Origin: Typhlomys cinereus
Lineage: Eukaryota; Chordata; Mammalia; Rodentia; Platacanthomyidae
Length of the DNA stretch: 64,000 bases
NCBI GenBank assembly: GCA_023101885.1
Contig: JALPQD010000026.1
Location: forward strand, 10,276,997 to 10,340,996
Reading direction: 5' to 3'
A model generated the notes under the pieces. The model had not been told where the DNA came from and did no database searches. It saw only the letters and a list, made by a program, of their open reading frames with translations. A program made the translations under genes and the position numbers. Positions 23,476-34,429 of this stretch are shown one piece after another. Position 1 is the first letter of the stretch. Each line of letters opens with the position of its first letter.

Positions 23476-25244
23476 TCCTGGTGAGGTGAGTATGGAGCCT
23501 TGGAGTTGACCAGGATGATTTGTCTGAACTGTTTGTGGGTAGCAAGGCAGAAGAAGATGTTGTTAATTTGCCCAGTGAGTGGAAAATGCCATTGGCAGCC
23601 ATGGAGACTTTGCAGCAAAGCCTCATGCAGCCAAGCATAGGAAGACCACGGGAGTTCATGTCACTCTCCCCCCAGAAAACAGTGTCCAAAACAGAGATTT
23701 GCATGCAGTTGGCTCCATGAGGTTGTGCCCTAGGGGGCCATAGCTAGCAAGCTATGCCAAGAGCAAAGCAAGCGCAAGACTGGACAGAGGAGAAAATTAT
23801 AGCATAGTTAGCGTCAGCTTGACATGAGAATGCTGGATCCAAATAAGCTCCTCCCAGATGTCCCCAAAGAGAAGGGCTGGGCTCTTGGGATGCAGGCATT
23901 GAATATGGCTGGTGACTCACTGTCAACAGGACAGGGAGTATCCTGGACCTTGGGACACAGGTAGAAGTGCACAGGCAGCCCTGTTGAAGGTCTCCATCCT
24001 TCCCAGGACACAGCCTGGTGCTAGGTTCAACCATCCATTAGCAGGCAAAGATAGCTAAGGACTGGATGATCCCCCAATTCTTGTATTTCCTCCACTGAAT
24101 CAGCAGGTGTACCTCCTTCTTGTCTTTTGGGTTTACATCATGACAGTCTTCAGAATAACAATGAACTGGTTTTCATTTTTTGATGAATATTCCCTACCAG
24201 TGTGCCTGGCTAGTCCCATGACATTAGACCTCTTACCTCTGCACACAAGGCTGGAATTGAATGATCTCAGGGAATCCCCCCATATTAGTCGTCAGATGTC
24301 AGTTTTCACAATGAATTTAAATGAGTACTCCTAAACTCATGCACATGTCACATAGTATCAAGCCTTCCAGATGAAAGGACAGATGTATGAGGCAGTCACA
24401 TACTGCTCCTTTATGCCTTGAATTCATGCATATGTAATGAATCATATCCTGCTGCTCCCGCAAGAGTCTACACATCCGATGGGCACATCCATTCACCAAG
24501 TAGACCCCCAACCCCTATAAACCTCATTACTACCCTTACCTACCCTGAGGTCCAGCTGAGACTTTGAACCCTGAAGAACCTTCATGTCACTCAATATAGC
24601 GAGGTGGCTCCAGTTCTCTGACAAGCAGCCTGTCCTAGCTGGAGGACAGCCTTGAGACCCCCTGCATGGCCCTCATTCAGGACCAAGAAGCCATACCCCT
24701 TGTTATGGAGCAGAACATGAAGTCACCCAAGATACACACTTCTATCCTTTGAAAACTGGGGCTCCCAGGAGCAAACCTGGGACTGAGGGTGATCTGGGGT
24801 CTAGTGAACACTGAGCAGCCCCTTCACTGTCCTTGAGACTTGACCCCACCAGTCAATCATCCGCCATCTAAATGCATTTCTTCCTGACCTGTCAGCTAGG
24901 TTTTTCTGTGGCCTGCAGATTAGGGATCCTCTGCTGATGGAGTGTACTCATGCCCACAGCAGATCCTAATAACTGTGAGCAGGCAGTGATAACGGAGGGC
25001 CCAGGGACAGAGGCAGCAACCCACTGCATTTTTGAGAAAATGAAATGAAACATTCCCAACAGAAAGTTCTGGAGAGTGCCCTGCAAGTGTTTATCATTTT
25101 TACTCCTGTAACTAAAGATATACACACTCACGCTGTTTCAGTAGGAAACCTGTGAATCACTAAAACTATTTCTTACCCTGCAAAAATTGTAAAATGGATT
25201 GCAAAGATTTGAGGATTAATGGTGTCGAAGATGGGAAAATTTTT
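23476..25244. other. unique non-coding DNA
   Basis: No repeat is recognised with confidence and no frame is protein-like. Confidence 0.45.
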
Positions 25245-25362
25245 CTTCTTTTGAGGGGGTGGAGGGTGTGACAAGAGGGTCTCACTCAGCCTGAACTGGC
25301 CTTGAACTCTGGGGCCTCCTGTCTTGACATCCTGAGTGCTGAGATTACTGGTATGTGAATTA
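25245..25362 (-). mobile_element. B1 SINE fragment, antisense
   Basis: 'gacaagagggtctcactcag', 'ctgaactggccttgaactct' and 'ctgagtgctgagattactgg' are the antisense B1 landmarks (7SL-derived). Confidence 0.78.
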
Positions 25363-25983
25363 CACACAGTGCAAATTCCTTTTCTTTCTCTGTGTTCCGC
25401 AAACTCTTATTTAAGCTGTGTTCTGTGGGAAGCATTGTGCTGACGACTTCCAAGGCTAATCAATGCCCCGCTCTGGGCTGGGCTGTGACAGAGCTAAGGG
25501 TCTCAAGCCCATTCTAAAGATTCAGAAAATAGGTACACAGATGAGATTACCAAAAGTCACTGAGCTTGGAAGGGAAGGACATGGGAGCCAGTATTCCTTG
25601 TGTCTGGAGGGATACCTGCGTCTCCACATGTGCCCCTTGGTTATGGCAGGAAGGTTTTCTGAGCCATCATGAGTTTCAAAGATGGGTGTTTTCTCAAAAT
25701 GAAAAAAGTGTAACAAATGCACCCAAGATATCTATGGATTCCAAACCCCACTTGTGACATTTCTCACATTTTTACTTCAAAATATGTTCCTCTGACAACC
25801 CTGAAATGTCCCCTTGTTGGGCAGAGAGTAATTAGTCATCATATTTTGACCATCGCTGGTACAAGCCCGTTGGCATCTCTGTGTTCTCTTGCTGCTCCCC
25901 TTTTCCTCTCTTCCACCCCTAAAGAGAAATACCTCCATGTGCTGGTGTTCTCAGAGCAAAAGGGTACAGCGTTACAGGGAATA
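25363..25983. other. unique spacer with a possible MIR scrap
   Basis: Around 25505-25575 a 'gattcagaaaataggtaca' then 'aaaagtcactgagcttgg' order could be a MIR antisense core. Nothing else is seen. Confidence 0.4.
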
Positions 25984-25999
25984 GAGGAGGGTCATTCTT
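25984..25999. repeat. left TSD of the L1 insertion
   Basis: GAGGAGGGTCATTCTT, identical to 26939-26954. Confidence 0.93.
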
Positions 26000-26938
26000 T
26001 TTTTTTCTTTATTTATTTTTTGCACTCATACAAACTTAATAAGTATCCCAGTGCCCTTCCTCCCTCCACCCTTCTCTGGATCCCCTTGTTCCCTCCCCAT
26101 TTTCCCCTTTCCTTTCCCCCCTCCCCCTTTCTCCCAGTGCCTCCCCCACCCCATCCCTGGAGCATCCTTTAGTGTGAATGTCAAACTTCCCTCTGCGTCT
26201 TCCGCTCTAATGAGGGGTAAGGAATCAGTAGCATTGCCTAGAGCCCTTTCTTGTGTTCCCCTTTAGTATAGGAACACTATTGTGGCTGTTAATCCCTTGC
26301 CTCTAAGGATCCTAGTGCCTGTGATCCATGCTAGACTTTGGAGGCGGTCAATGATATGTCGGTCATTGCGCAGTTCATGCAAAGTCCTATTATGGTTACT
26401 TCGGCCCTAACTTGCTTGGAGTATCTTGCATATCATTGCTCCTCCCCATCTTTAGGCTCTTACAATCTTACCGCCCCCTCTTCCACAAATTTCCCTGAGC
26501 TTTAGGATGAGGAGAGATTAGGCTGGCCTGGTTCCAGGTGATTAGTGTAGGGTCTCTGATGTTCTGAATTATGGTTTGTTGTTTTGTTTTTTCAGTCTTG
26601 CTGTTCCTGCACCGCCCTTGGCTCCATCCTGATGGGAATTGGAGGTCACCTTCTAGCCAGAGATAAAAGGCTGTTAAAATAGGGTCTTACTATAAGATTA
26701 GATTCAAAGGTAGATGGAATAAGAGTAGGAGACCTCGGTGAGGGTGGTCAGTCTGCCATTTCCAGGATGGTTACCTTCTATCTGCCAGACTCTATGCCCT
26801 CCCTGACTGGTGAGATCAAACCCCCTCAGTTGCAAGTGACCAGGAAGGAAAGTCTGTGAGCTTAACCAGATATCTCACTACTTACTTGCAGTACTTGATG
26901 GTGGCCTATTTTCTCTTGTTTCTGGGGGGGCGGGAGGT
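26000..26938 (-). mobile_element. 5'-truncated L1, 3' UTR only, with 16-bp TSD
   Basis: The insert is 939 bp on the minus strand. Its poly-A end shows on the plus strand as a T-run with TTTATTTATTTTTT at 26000-26023. A pyrimidine-rich block at 26050-26150, which is G/A-rich in the sense strand, is typical of rodent L1 3' UTRs. 'ggctcttacaatcttaccg' followed by 'ccccctcttccaca' matches the L1 3' UTR order I know from rodents. A perfect 16-bp TSD brackets it. It carries no ORF2 coding sequence. The perfect TSD suggests a fairly recent event. Confidence 0.88.
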
Positions 26939-26954
26939 GAGGAGGGTCATTCTT
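26939..26954. repeat. right TSD of the L1 insertion
   Basis: Identical 16-mer to 25984-25999. Confidence 0.93.
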
Positions 26955-27936
26955 ACCCAGAGACAGGCTCCCAACAATGGAAGCAGGGACAGCATGGGAC
27001 AGGGGAGAATGAGGTCCAGTGGATCTGAAGGTTGAAACCAGTTCCGTCCCTACCAGTGGCGAGACCTGTGGCCACTGCCTTCACCACCTGGGCTCTCCTG
27101 TTGGTAAGTGGGAGCAGTGATAGCAATGTGTCCTGTTAGATGTTAACACGTGTGCAAAGCTGTTGGTTAGCACAAGGCATTTAAAGATATGAAGACAATG
27201 GAAACATTGTGACTATTGTTGATGCTCCTGGAGATGCTGAGATGCATTCTTCACTGCCTTTGCACTGGGAATCATGTCTTGAGCTGAAGAAAGAAGTTAC
27301 CACTTCAGTTTTTGCGTTACCTGTTGTTATATACAAAATCTGGAGACCTGGCTCTTCTTGTCTGTGAAATGTCAGGAGGCCATAGCATTACTGGTTCTCC
27401 TCTCCAAACCTCATACTGATCTTTGGTTGCCTCTTGCATGTTCTAGATGAAGATTTCACAGGAACCCAGTTGAGACCATTTGGATCTGATATGATAAGGT
27501 CTCCACGGATCCTCCTGATCTTTGGGATGCGGGAGGCTTCTTGCATCAGAAGCAATGCCATGTGGCAGGACACAGGGGGTTGCCCACGCACTATGTCCCC
27601 CAACATCTTGGCAGGGCCTCGGCACTGGTAGGTGTCGTGTGGCCACCAGAATGCCTTCTTTCTGATGATCCATGTGCTCTGCTGTCAGCTCTTGCCAAAC
27701 TTCTCCATCCATGAGGTGCCTAGGTCATTGACCTAAGGGGATGATACCTCCCATCTCGTTCCTCATCCCTCACCACTGTAAGTGTCCAAATGGTCAACCT
27801 GCTTGATTTCTCCTCCCAGAGTAGCAGGGCTCATCATCTCCTGTGCCACATCACTCTTGCCACATGGTGTGGGAGGTGAGGTCCAGGCACAGCAGAGATA
27901 AAGGCAATCCTGGCCCAGGGACCAGTTAGCTCTATG
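26955..27936. other. unique DNA with a possible MIR piece
   Basis: Around 27070-27195 the order 'ttggtaagtgggagcagtga' and 'tgtgcaaagctgttggttag' then 'cacaaggcat' suggests a sense-strand MIR 3' half. The rest shows nothing recognisable. Confidence 0.4.
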
Positions 27937-28090
27937 AAAAGTTACTAGGCCTCTGCATCTCAGTTTTCTTACCTGGAAAAGGATTATAACAGCATCTGTT
28001 TCCCTTCCCAGAAGATTGTGAGAACAATTGCCGAAAGGGGCTAAGCACCTATAGGGTACATGATTGTCAGTTATTATGAACAGCTGGTAT
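27937..28090 (+). mobile_element. MIR SINE
   Basis: 'tctgcatctcagttttctta', 'cctggaaaaggattataaca', 'gattgtgagaacaattgcc' and 'ggctaagcacc' run in correct MIR order from core to 3' part. It is one of the better kept MIR copies in the window. Confidence 0.78.
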
Positions 28091-28171
28091 TGTTATCAAA
28101 ATCACCATCATCATCTTCACCATCACAGTAGTCATCACTTCCACCATCATCATTATCTCTGTCACCATCAT
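28091..28171. repeat. (CAT/CAC)n microsatellite, left half
   Basis: Imperfect CATCAC trinucleotide repeat, interrupted by the LTR at 28172 and resuming at 28963. Confidence 0.9.
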
Positions 28172-28962
28172 TGTTGCAATTGCTCTGCATGTTGCCAATA
28201 AATTCACAACCAAAGGGCTTAAGAGAACAAAGGGTTTTATTTTGGCTTGTGACTATCCAGTTACAGTTCCTTGACCAGCTTGACAGGAGAGCCTACACCA
28301 ATACCAAAGGCTGAGGGAACTGATCACACCAAATCTACAGGACTGCAGAAAGGGACAGTCCTCACTTGTCAGACCAGCATGTCTGGCCAAGTATTCAGAA
28401 ATATGCCAACTTCCTCAACCAGCTCCCTTCCTCTCATTCACCAGGGACTAGCTCCACCCACCATGGGTTGGGCCTTCACCATCAATTAGACAGTGTCATG
28501 GTTTGAAATGTGTCCCCCACAGTCTCATGTGTTTGGCAAGGTCATGTCACTGTGAGAGGTGGAGCCTCGCTGGAGGAAGGCAGTCATAAGGGGTGAACCT
28601 TGAGGTGGATGAGTCCCACCTTACCTCCAGGAGAAGTCTGCCTTTGCTGCAAGCAGTCTGCAGCTCTCAGCTTCCAAGATGTCTACAATGACTTAGCCTC
28701 CTCCAGCTTTGGCCAGTCAGCCATGCTGCCTCTGCTTTGAGAGACTGTACCTTCCCTCTGGAACCGTAAGCTGAATAAACCTCCCTTTCTGCTTTAAGTT
28801 GATTGACTTTGAGTGTTCTCTCACAGCAATAGTTAAGAGTAACTGTTACAGACAGTCTCCAGCCGGCTTATTCAGGACATAACTCAACCATTAATTCTTT
28901 ACAAATGTGCCCAGAGCTTGAACTTTCGACCATCAAGTTGACACCTGTATCTAACTATAACA
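28172..28962 (-). mobile_element. MaLR-type LTR (outer), split by a nested LTR
   Basis: Same family as 9406-9838, on the minus strand. Left part 28172-28493 and right part 28856-28962 are separated by another LTR and its TSD copy. The outer element is bracketed by a perfect 5-bp TSD, ATCAT (28167-28171 and 28963-28967), taken from the CAT repeat it entered. Because the host site is itself repetitive the TSD is weaker proof than usual, but the LTR ends (TGTTGC on the left, TAACA on the right) agree. Confidence 0.83.
28494..28850 (+). mobile_element. ORR1/MT-like MaLR LTR nested in another LTR
   Basis: A complete 357-bp LTR with ends TGTCATGGTTTG and AACTGTTACA. Landmarks are 'gaggtggagcctcgctggag', 'aaccttgaggtgg' and 'ctctggaaccgtaagctgaa' leading into AATAAA at about 28775. 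The perfect TSD GACAG lies at 28489-28493 and 28851-28855. Its opposite orientation and intact TSD show that it entered after the outer LTR. Confidence 0.92.
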
Positions 28963-29085
28963 ATCATCATCACCACCATTACCATCCTCACCATCACCAG
29001 AGCTATCCTCCTTCTCATCACCAGCACCATCCTCATCACCATCATCAGAATCATTATCATCACAATCAAATCCATCACCTATATC
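28963..29085. repeat. (CAT/CAC)n microsatellite, right half
   Basis: The repeat resumes after the LTR. The His/Pro-rich frame here is a repeat translation. Confidence 0.9.
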
Positions 29086-29560
29086 AGTTAGTTAAGGTTT
29101 AATCAGAGAAAAATCAATTGAAGACAGATGATAGACAGACAGACAGACAGACAGACGGATAGATAGATAGATAGATTGATTGATTGATAGAGAGATAGAG
29201 AGATAAATTTATTACAGATTGAAACTGACTCATGCAATTGTTAGGGCTGGCTGCACAGATTTAGTGTGCAGAGCTATCGGTAAAGACAGTAAAGTTCCCC
29301 TGTGCACCATCCAAAGCTTGTGGGCCTCAGGGGGCACCCGGGAAGGGAAAGAGAGGAAGCCACGAAGGGAGCGTCAAGAGCTAGGACTACTTGGAATCAC
29401 TGAGCTCAGCGCTTCTTCCAGAATCATTATCTGATAAGGTCAGGCTTACCCAGGGGCTACTCTCCCTTTGCTGAACTTATGACCAACTGATGGGGGACGT
29501 CACTCACTTTTCAAGATCCTTTCCCAAAGATCTCCATAGGTCTCCACACTTCCCTGAGAG
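29086..29560 (-). mobile_element. MLT2-like ERVL LTR, antisense, with expanded repeat
   Basis: 'cagttagttaaggtttaatc' and 'agagaaaaatcaattga' match the antisense end of MLT2 (tgtattagtcagggttctccagagaaac). They are followed by (GACA)n(GATA)n at 29126-29205 where MLT2 carries its GAGA tract, then 'gataaatttattacagattg' (antisense AATAAATT) and 'aactgactcatgcaattg'. The distal end is indistinct. Confidence 0.65.
29126..29205. repeat. (GACA)n(GATA)n microsatellite
   Basis: GACA units, then GATA, GATT and GAGA units. It probably expanded from the simple tract native to the surrounding LTR. Confidence 0.93.
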
Positions 29561-29574
29561 GTGGGTAAAGGTTA

Positions 29575-29850
29575 ATGTTGGTGGAGTGGGGGGAAGAGGG
29601 GAAATGCTTTCCTCACTGTTATATTCCACTGATAAATGATCAGATGCTCAAGCGCATACCATCAAAGGCAATCCAGATGAAACTCAGTGGGCCATACATG
29701 CAAAAAGACATGAAAATAGGAAGGAGAATGGTAGGGTAGAAAAAGTATTATAATAGGCAAAGGAGAAGGGATGTAATTGGGGATTAAAATATGAAAATAA
29801 TCACAAATTTGCTGTATTTCCATATGGAACTATAAAAGAAATTTTTGAAG
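29575..29850 (+). mobile_element. old rodent L1 3' UTR fragment
   Basis: 'aaaggcaatccagatgaaac', 'agtgggccatacatgcaaaa', 'agacatgaaaataggaagg' and 'tatttccatatggaacta' give the same order as the L1 end at 7440-7797. The tail is A-rich but not pure. Confidence 0.75.
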
Positions 29851-30314
29851 AATTGATTCTCAGTGTTGGGTTGAATAACTAGAAGGGAGCGTGAACATGA
29901 TCCTCAGTACCTCCTCTCATCTGCTGGGTAGAACAAAGGTTTTAGGGATCAGTGTAGGTTCAGTATTCTCCCAGGAGGCCTTGCTTAGCCTCTGGATAGG
30001 GCTTGGTGACCTTCTGTGGGCTCAGTTTCTTATCACTGTTTGGGTACCTGACCTCCTCCCACCAGACGTTTTTTCTTACATTTGGTGGCTGCATGCTCTG
30101 AGATTGCTTCTTCATGGAACCATTTGATGACACAACTTTATAGGGAGCTAGCAGAAATAAAATTCAGTCTTTTGATCAAGCGTGGCTGGTCAAGAGAATC
30201 TGACTGAGAGTCGGGCTGTGACAAACCCAGATGTTAGTGCTGTTTGCAACACTGCTGTGTGCTTGCGCCTTGCAGATTCAGGAGTTATGATCCATTCTAT
30301 TAGGCAAAGCTCTG
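29851..30314. other. unresolved spacer before the MaLR element
   Basis: I cannot assign this stretch. It ends in CTCTG, the proposed left TSD of the next element. Confidence 0.45.
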
Positions 30315-30617
30315 TGTTGCAGTTTGCCTGCATGGTTGCTGATAACAACCATCAACGGCTTGGAGTTCATGTTCTTACGATAGTCTAGATACAGTCTGTC
30401 CAGCTTGATGGGAGAGCACACACCAACACCAGGGCCGAGTGAACTGGCCACACCATCACCATATAATGGTTGAGAGAGAGGAACGATCCTTACTTGCCAG
30501 ACCAGCATATCTGGCCAAGTGTACAGAAGAATGCCAAAAACTTCCTCAACCGACTCTCAGTATTTTATTCATCTGTTCAGGGCCTAGTTCCACCCACCAT
30601 AGGCTGGGCCTTCAAAA
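30315..30617 (-). mobile_element. 3' LTR of a MaLR-type element (partly deleted)
   Basis: On the minus strand this is the 3' LTR. It ends CTGCAACA at 30315 and aligns with 31734-32050, but lacks about 40 bp around the AATAAA block and all the sequence equivalent to the outer part of the other LTR. The preceding CTCTG (30310-30314) may pair with CTCCG (32145-32149) as a one-mismatch TSD. Confidence 0.75.
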
Positions 30618-31733
30618 TGTCAATTATTAAAAGTTCAAATATTAAAATGTTGGAACTGAAAGTCTTTCTTTAAGTATCCCAAATCTTAACTATAGGAGTC
30701 GCTCAAGTCAAAATAAATTAAATACTCCAACACAGATAAACATCAAAATAGAATCATTGTGACAATGAGTAAACATCAGTTAAGACCAAGGTTCAGCAAG
30801 ACAATTACTGCATCCTGTATTTCAATATCCATCTTCTGTTGCTCATCACATAGTCATGGTGGCTCAAAAATTCTAGGCATTCCCAGTCCCTGTTTGCAGC
30901 TCTACGTTGTAGAAGCAGAGTGCCTCTGAACCAGATTGAATCTTCACTTGCAGCCATCCTCAGCATACATCCCACAGTTCTGGCATCTCAAACAACATTA
31001 TGGGTTCTCCTCTACAGCTACAAGCTTCACCTTCTCTTGCAGGAGCTATACGCCTACCACTTGGTACCAAGCTTTTGCTGCTCTCCACAAAACCCTTAGT
31101 AGTACACCAAAACCAGTATCACCTGGGGGATGCTGCCAGATTCCAAAGCAAGGTTGAAACGTAGCTTGGTCCACTCGAGCTATAGCTGTACCAACTTTAG
31201 CATGCTGATTCTGGAAAAGCCCCTTTCTAGGCAGCCAAAATTTCTAAAGGGCAAGAAATGGCTTCAACTTGGGCTTTTGGCCCCTGAAGGAATCCGGGTT
31301 TTCAAACCACAAAATTGCCATACGGTGGTGTTTATGTTTTCCACCGTCCCAGTGCAAGTCACTAGGTGTTCTTTCACTGATACTCATTTCTCCAACAACA
31401 GCAGCTATTCTGCTGCCTGCCCTTTCCACATCTAGAGCTTCACAGCCACCAATACAGCTCTCCTCCATCAAGCAAACCAGTCCATCATCTCCAAATTCAA
31501 CTTTGCCAAAGTCCTTGTTCTCCTCATCACAAATTAGGCCCAAACAGTCCACAACTCTCTCAGCACTGACATGATCCAATTGGCCCACTAAACTGTGAAG
31601 AATGGTATTTGTAATCCACAAAGTGAAAAATCTTCAAACATTTCCAACTTTGTCCAACAAAACCATTCAAAAGCTACAAAAATCCACATAATCAGATTTG
31701 TCAGCAACACCCCACTTTCTAGGTACCAAATTC
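30618..31733 (-). mobile_element. internal region of the MaLR-type element
   Basis: Just inside the 5' LTR the minus strand reads TGGTACCTAGAAAGTGGG (31711-31728). This resembles the tRNA-Leu-type primer-binding region found in ERVL/MaLR elements (TGGTACCAGGAGTGGG). The rest, about 1.1 kb, has the texture of MaLR internal DNA: short, with no gag, protease or polymerase motif. A 125-codon minus-strand frame (31244-31621) shows no retroviral domain. MaLR elements are known to be non-coding and mobilised in trans. Confidence 0.72.
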
Positions 31734-32144
31734 TGTTGCAGTTCACCTTTATGGTTGTTGATAAATGACCATCAAACAGCTTCAGGGAACAAGGGGTTTA
31801 TTTTCTCTTATGATTACTGGTTACAGTTCTCAGTCCAGCTTGATGGGAGAGCACACACCAACACCAGGGCCAAGAGAACTGGCCACACCATCACCACATA
31901 ATGGCTGAGAGAGGGACAATCCTTACTTGCCAGACCAGCATGTCTGGCCAAGTATACAAAAGGATGCAAACTTCTTCAACTGGCTCTCAGTATTTTATTC
32001 ATCTGTTCAGGGCCTAGTCCCACCCACCATATGCTGGGCCTTCCCCACAGCAGACATTCTGCAGGTTTGCTCTGGGTAATCAACACTATTCTCTACAAAT
32101 GTGCCAGAACTCAAACGTCAATGTCAAGCTCTGGCCAACTATAA
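31734..32144 (-). mobile_element. 5' LTR of the MaLR-type element
   Basis: Near-complete LTR that aligns closely with the solo LTR at 9406-9838. It includes AATAAA in 'gagaaaataaacccc' on the minus strand and ends CAACA next to the primer-binding-like site. The outer end appears to lack its last two bases. Confidence 0.83.
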
Positions 32145-32584
32145 CTCCGACCATATCCAAGAAAGACATGCATATGCATAATGCCACAATTGTATGAAAG
32201 CCACTGAATGAGGGAACCCCACTAGCGGCCCCAAAAAAAAGTTTCCTGTGAACAGTCCTGCTAAATACAAAGATGTCACTGTTTAGCTCGGGTACTCACA
32301 TCATGGTAGCGCTCTTCGAGAGGGACTCCCTGCCTTCCCCTGACCGTATGGACCATTTTTATACCATGGGCTCCAGGCCTGGTACACAGAAGGAACTTAA
32401 ATCCATTGTATCCCCATTACATTAAACCCAAAATAAACATTCAAAGGTACAACCTTCTTTTTTTCAGATCCTCAGATGGTCCAAACTGTTAAACCCACCA
32501 ATACAAAGGGAAGAAGGAGAGCGAAGAAGTTAGATTAGAAAGAGACAATGGTCCCAACCAATGGCCTTTAAAATATTTTGCAAT
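32145..32584. other. unique spacer
   Basis: Nothing recognised between the MaLR element and the GT tract. Confidence 0.5.
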
Positions 32585-32604
32585 TGTGTGTGTGTATGTA
32601 TGTG

Positions 32605-32658
<54 letters not shown>

Positions 32659-32938
32659 TGTATGTGTGTGTGTGTTTGCTTGCATGTATGTGCATGCATA
32701 TTCATGTGTGTGCACATGTGTGGGAGAACATGCTCACACTATGTGCAGAGAGCCAAAGTTGATGTCATATGTCTTTTTCAGATGGCTCTTCACTTTTATG
32801 AATATAGGGTCTCTCAATTGAGCCCAGAGCTCATTAATCAGCTGGGCTAACTAGCTACCTTGCTTGAGGATTCTCTGTCTTTGCCTCCTGAGTTCTGGGA
32901 TTAAAAGCAACCGGCAAACCTGCCTGGCTTACAAGTAG
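32585..32938 (-). mobile_element. B4-type composite SINE, antisense, with expanded (GT)n
   Basis: A long GT tract (32586-32680, then interrupted to 32730) is the antisense CA tail. Then come 'gagccaaagttgatgtcata', 'tatagggtctctcaattgag', 'gctgggctaactagctacct' and 'gagttctgggattaaaagc', which are antisense B4/B1 landmarks in order. The tRNA head is missing. The tract gives the Cys/Val- and His/Thr-rich frames seen on either strand. Confidence 0.8.
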
Positions 32939-33369
32939 GGATCCCCATGAATGAGCGCCATATGTATACGTATATATCTAAGTAAGCATGTATATATGCA
33001 TAAATACAGTACAAACTATAGTCACCTATTAAATCTCAAAAATGAAACCCATTTCCACATCTATGAAGTGAGGAATGTTGTGTCTGTTATTGCAGTAAAC
33101 AAAACAGCGTCTATGAAAGCACTTGTCAAGGACGCCAGGACCACAGTGAGGATCAGCAAATGTCAGTCATCACTAAACATCACCTCTCCCTCGTGCAGCA
33201 GAGCAGAGCCCTCTTGTACTGTTATTCCTGCCACTGCTGTGACACCTTCGCCACGCTGCTGTTACCCCCTCGTGCATGTTCCTATTGTGAGGCCTAAGAA
33301 CAACCTGACAACCCCAGAAACACTGTGGCCTCCTGTCTCCCACTAGCCCAGAACGCACCAATCACGGCA

Positions 33370-33535
33370 TCTGGTCAGTGAACCCCAAGAAATTGTCCTT
33401 TCTCAGTCTCCTCTGTGCTGGGATGAGAAGCGCAGACCACCACACGCAGCACTTTTACGTGGGTGCTGGGGATCACGTTCAGACCCTCATGCTTAGGTGA
33501 CAGGCACATTATCCACTGAATCATCTCCCCAGACC
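33370..33535 (-). mobile_element. B4-type SINE, antisense, head and B1 part
   Basis: 'cctctgtgctgggatgagaa' and 'gcgcagaccaccacacgcag' are the antisense B1 start. 'tacgtgggtgctggggatca', 'cgttcagaccctcatgctta' and 'atccactgaatcatctcccc' are the antisense tRNA head. Together with 32585-32938 it shows both halves of this family. Confidence 0.72.
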
Positions 33536-34429
33536 ACCAACGGGGCACTTGTTGAGGATGATTATGACTTTTCCGAGTAGATCTTCAATTCTGCAACGTC
33601 TACCACAGAGAGCCTGTAGAGCCTTGGAACAGAAGCTTCTCCGCTTTTCCAGAATGATCCTTCTGCAGCATGCTGCTTCTATCTGGACTCTTCTTACTTG
33701 TCTCTGATCTGGATGGGGAGAGACATGTTGGTCATCCTGCCTTTCTGCTCTGGATGCCAGGGCAGACTGGACCCAGGTTACCTTCTTCTTAAACATCCGG
33801 ATTCCCCCACACAGATGGATGCTTCAAAGCCTGCCTCAGAGAAAGCCACAGTCGCTCTGGGGCTGGGGCCCAAGTAAAGTGGTTGCTCTTGATCCTGCCG
33901 TGAGAGCAACTCAAGTCTAAAGAGAGAAGCCATCCTTTTTAATTCATTCAAGAAGTATACCCACCCTGCTCCTTGCGACTGTGCTTGCTACCTGAGAGCC
34001 TGTTCTTTCCTGAACCTCTCTCAAGAACGCTGGTCTTTACCCCTGTTAGCCTGTGGCAATGAGAAGAGCATCTGCAAATCAGTCTGATCCATTGAGAAGC
34101 ACATTTCCCCAAGACATGTAATTAGTGACTCTTTGCCAAATGAACTTGTATCACAGTATACAGACGTGGATCTAAGAGGATTAAAATTAGCCTGCCTTTG
34201 ACACAGATGACGGCTCACACCTCTCACGGAGGCAGGCAGACCTTTGGTACAAAATGCATTCTCTCTTCACTTTGTGTTGGGTCTGACTCGAAGCCCCCAA
34301 GGGATTCTCCCTAATATTATTACAGTTAGAGCTGAATGATCCAGTACTTAGGACACAAGGTGGGGTGTCCCAGGGTCAGAGTCCCCACAAGCGGCTGACA
34401 GTTAGCAAGGAGGGTTTCATTCTATTACA
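33536..34429. other. unique non-coding DNA
   Basis: No repeat is recognised. The short open frames lack support. The part around 34090-34200 is AT-rich and repeat-free. Confidence 0.45.

Noticed and set aside
28081..29085. Tandem CAT/CAC array considered as a CRISPR-like or satellite array
   Set aside because: Plain trinucleotide microsatellite split by an LTR; no spacer structure.
31244..31621. 125-codon minus-strand frame in the MaLR-type internal region, considered as retroviral gag
   Set aside because: No gag or zinc-knuckle motif is visible, and MaLR internal regions are known to be non-coding.
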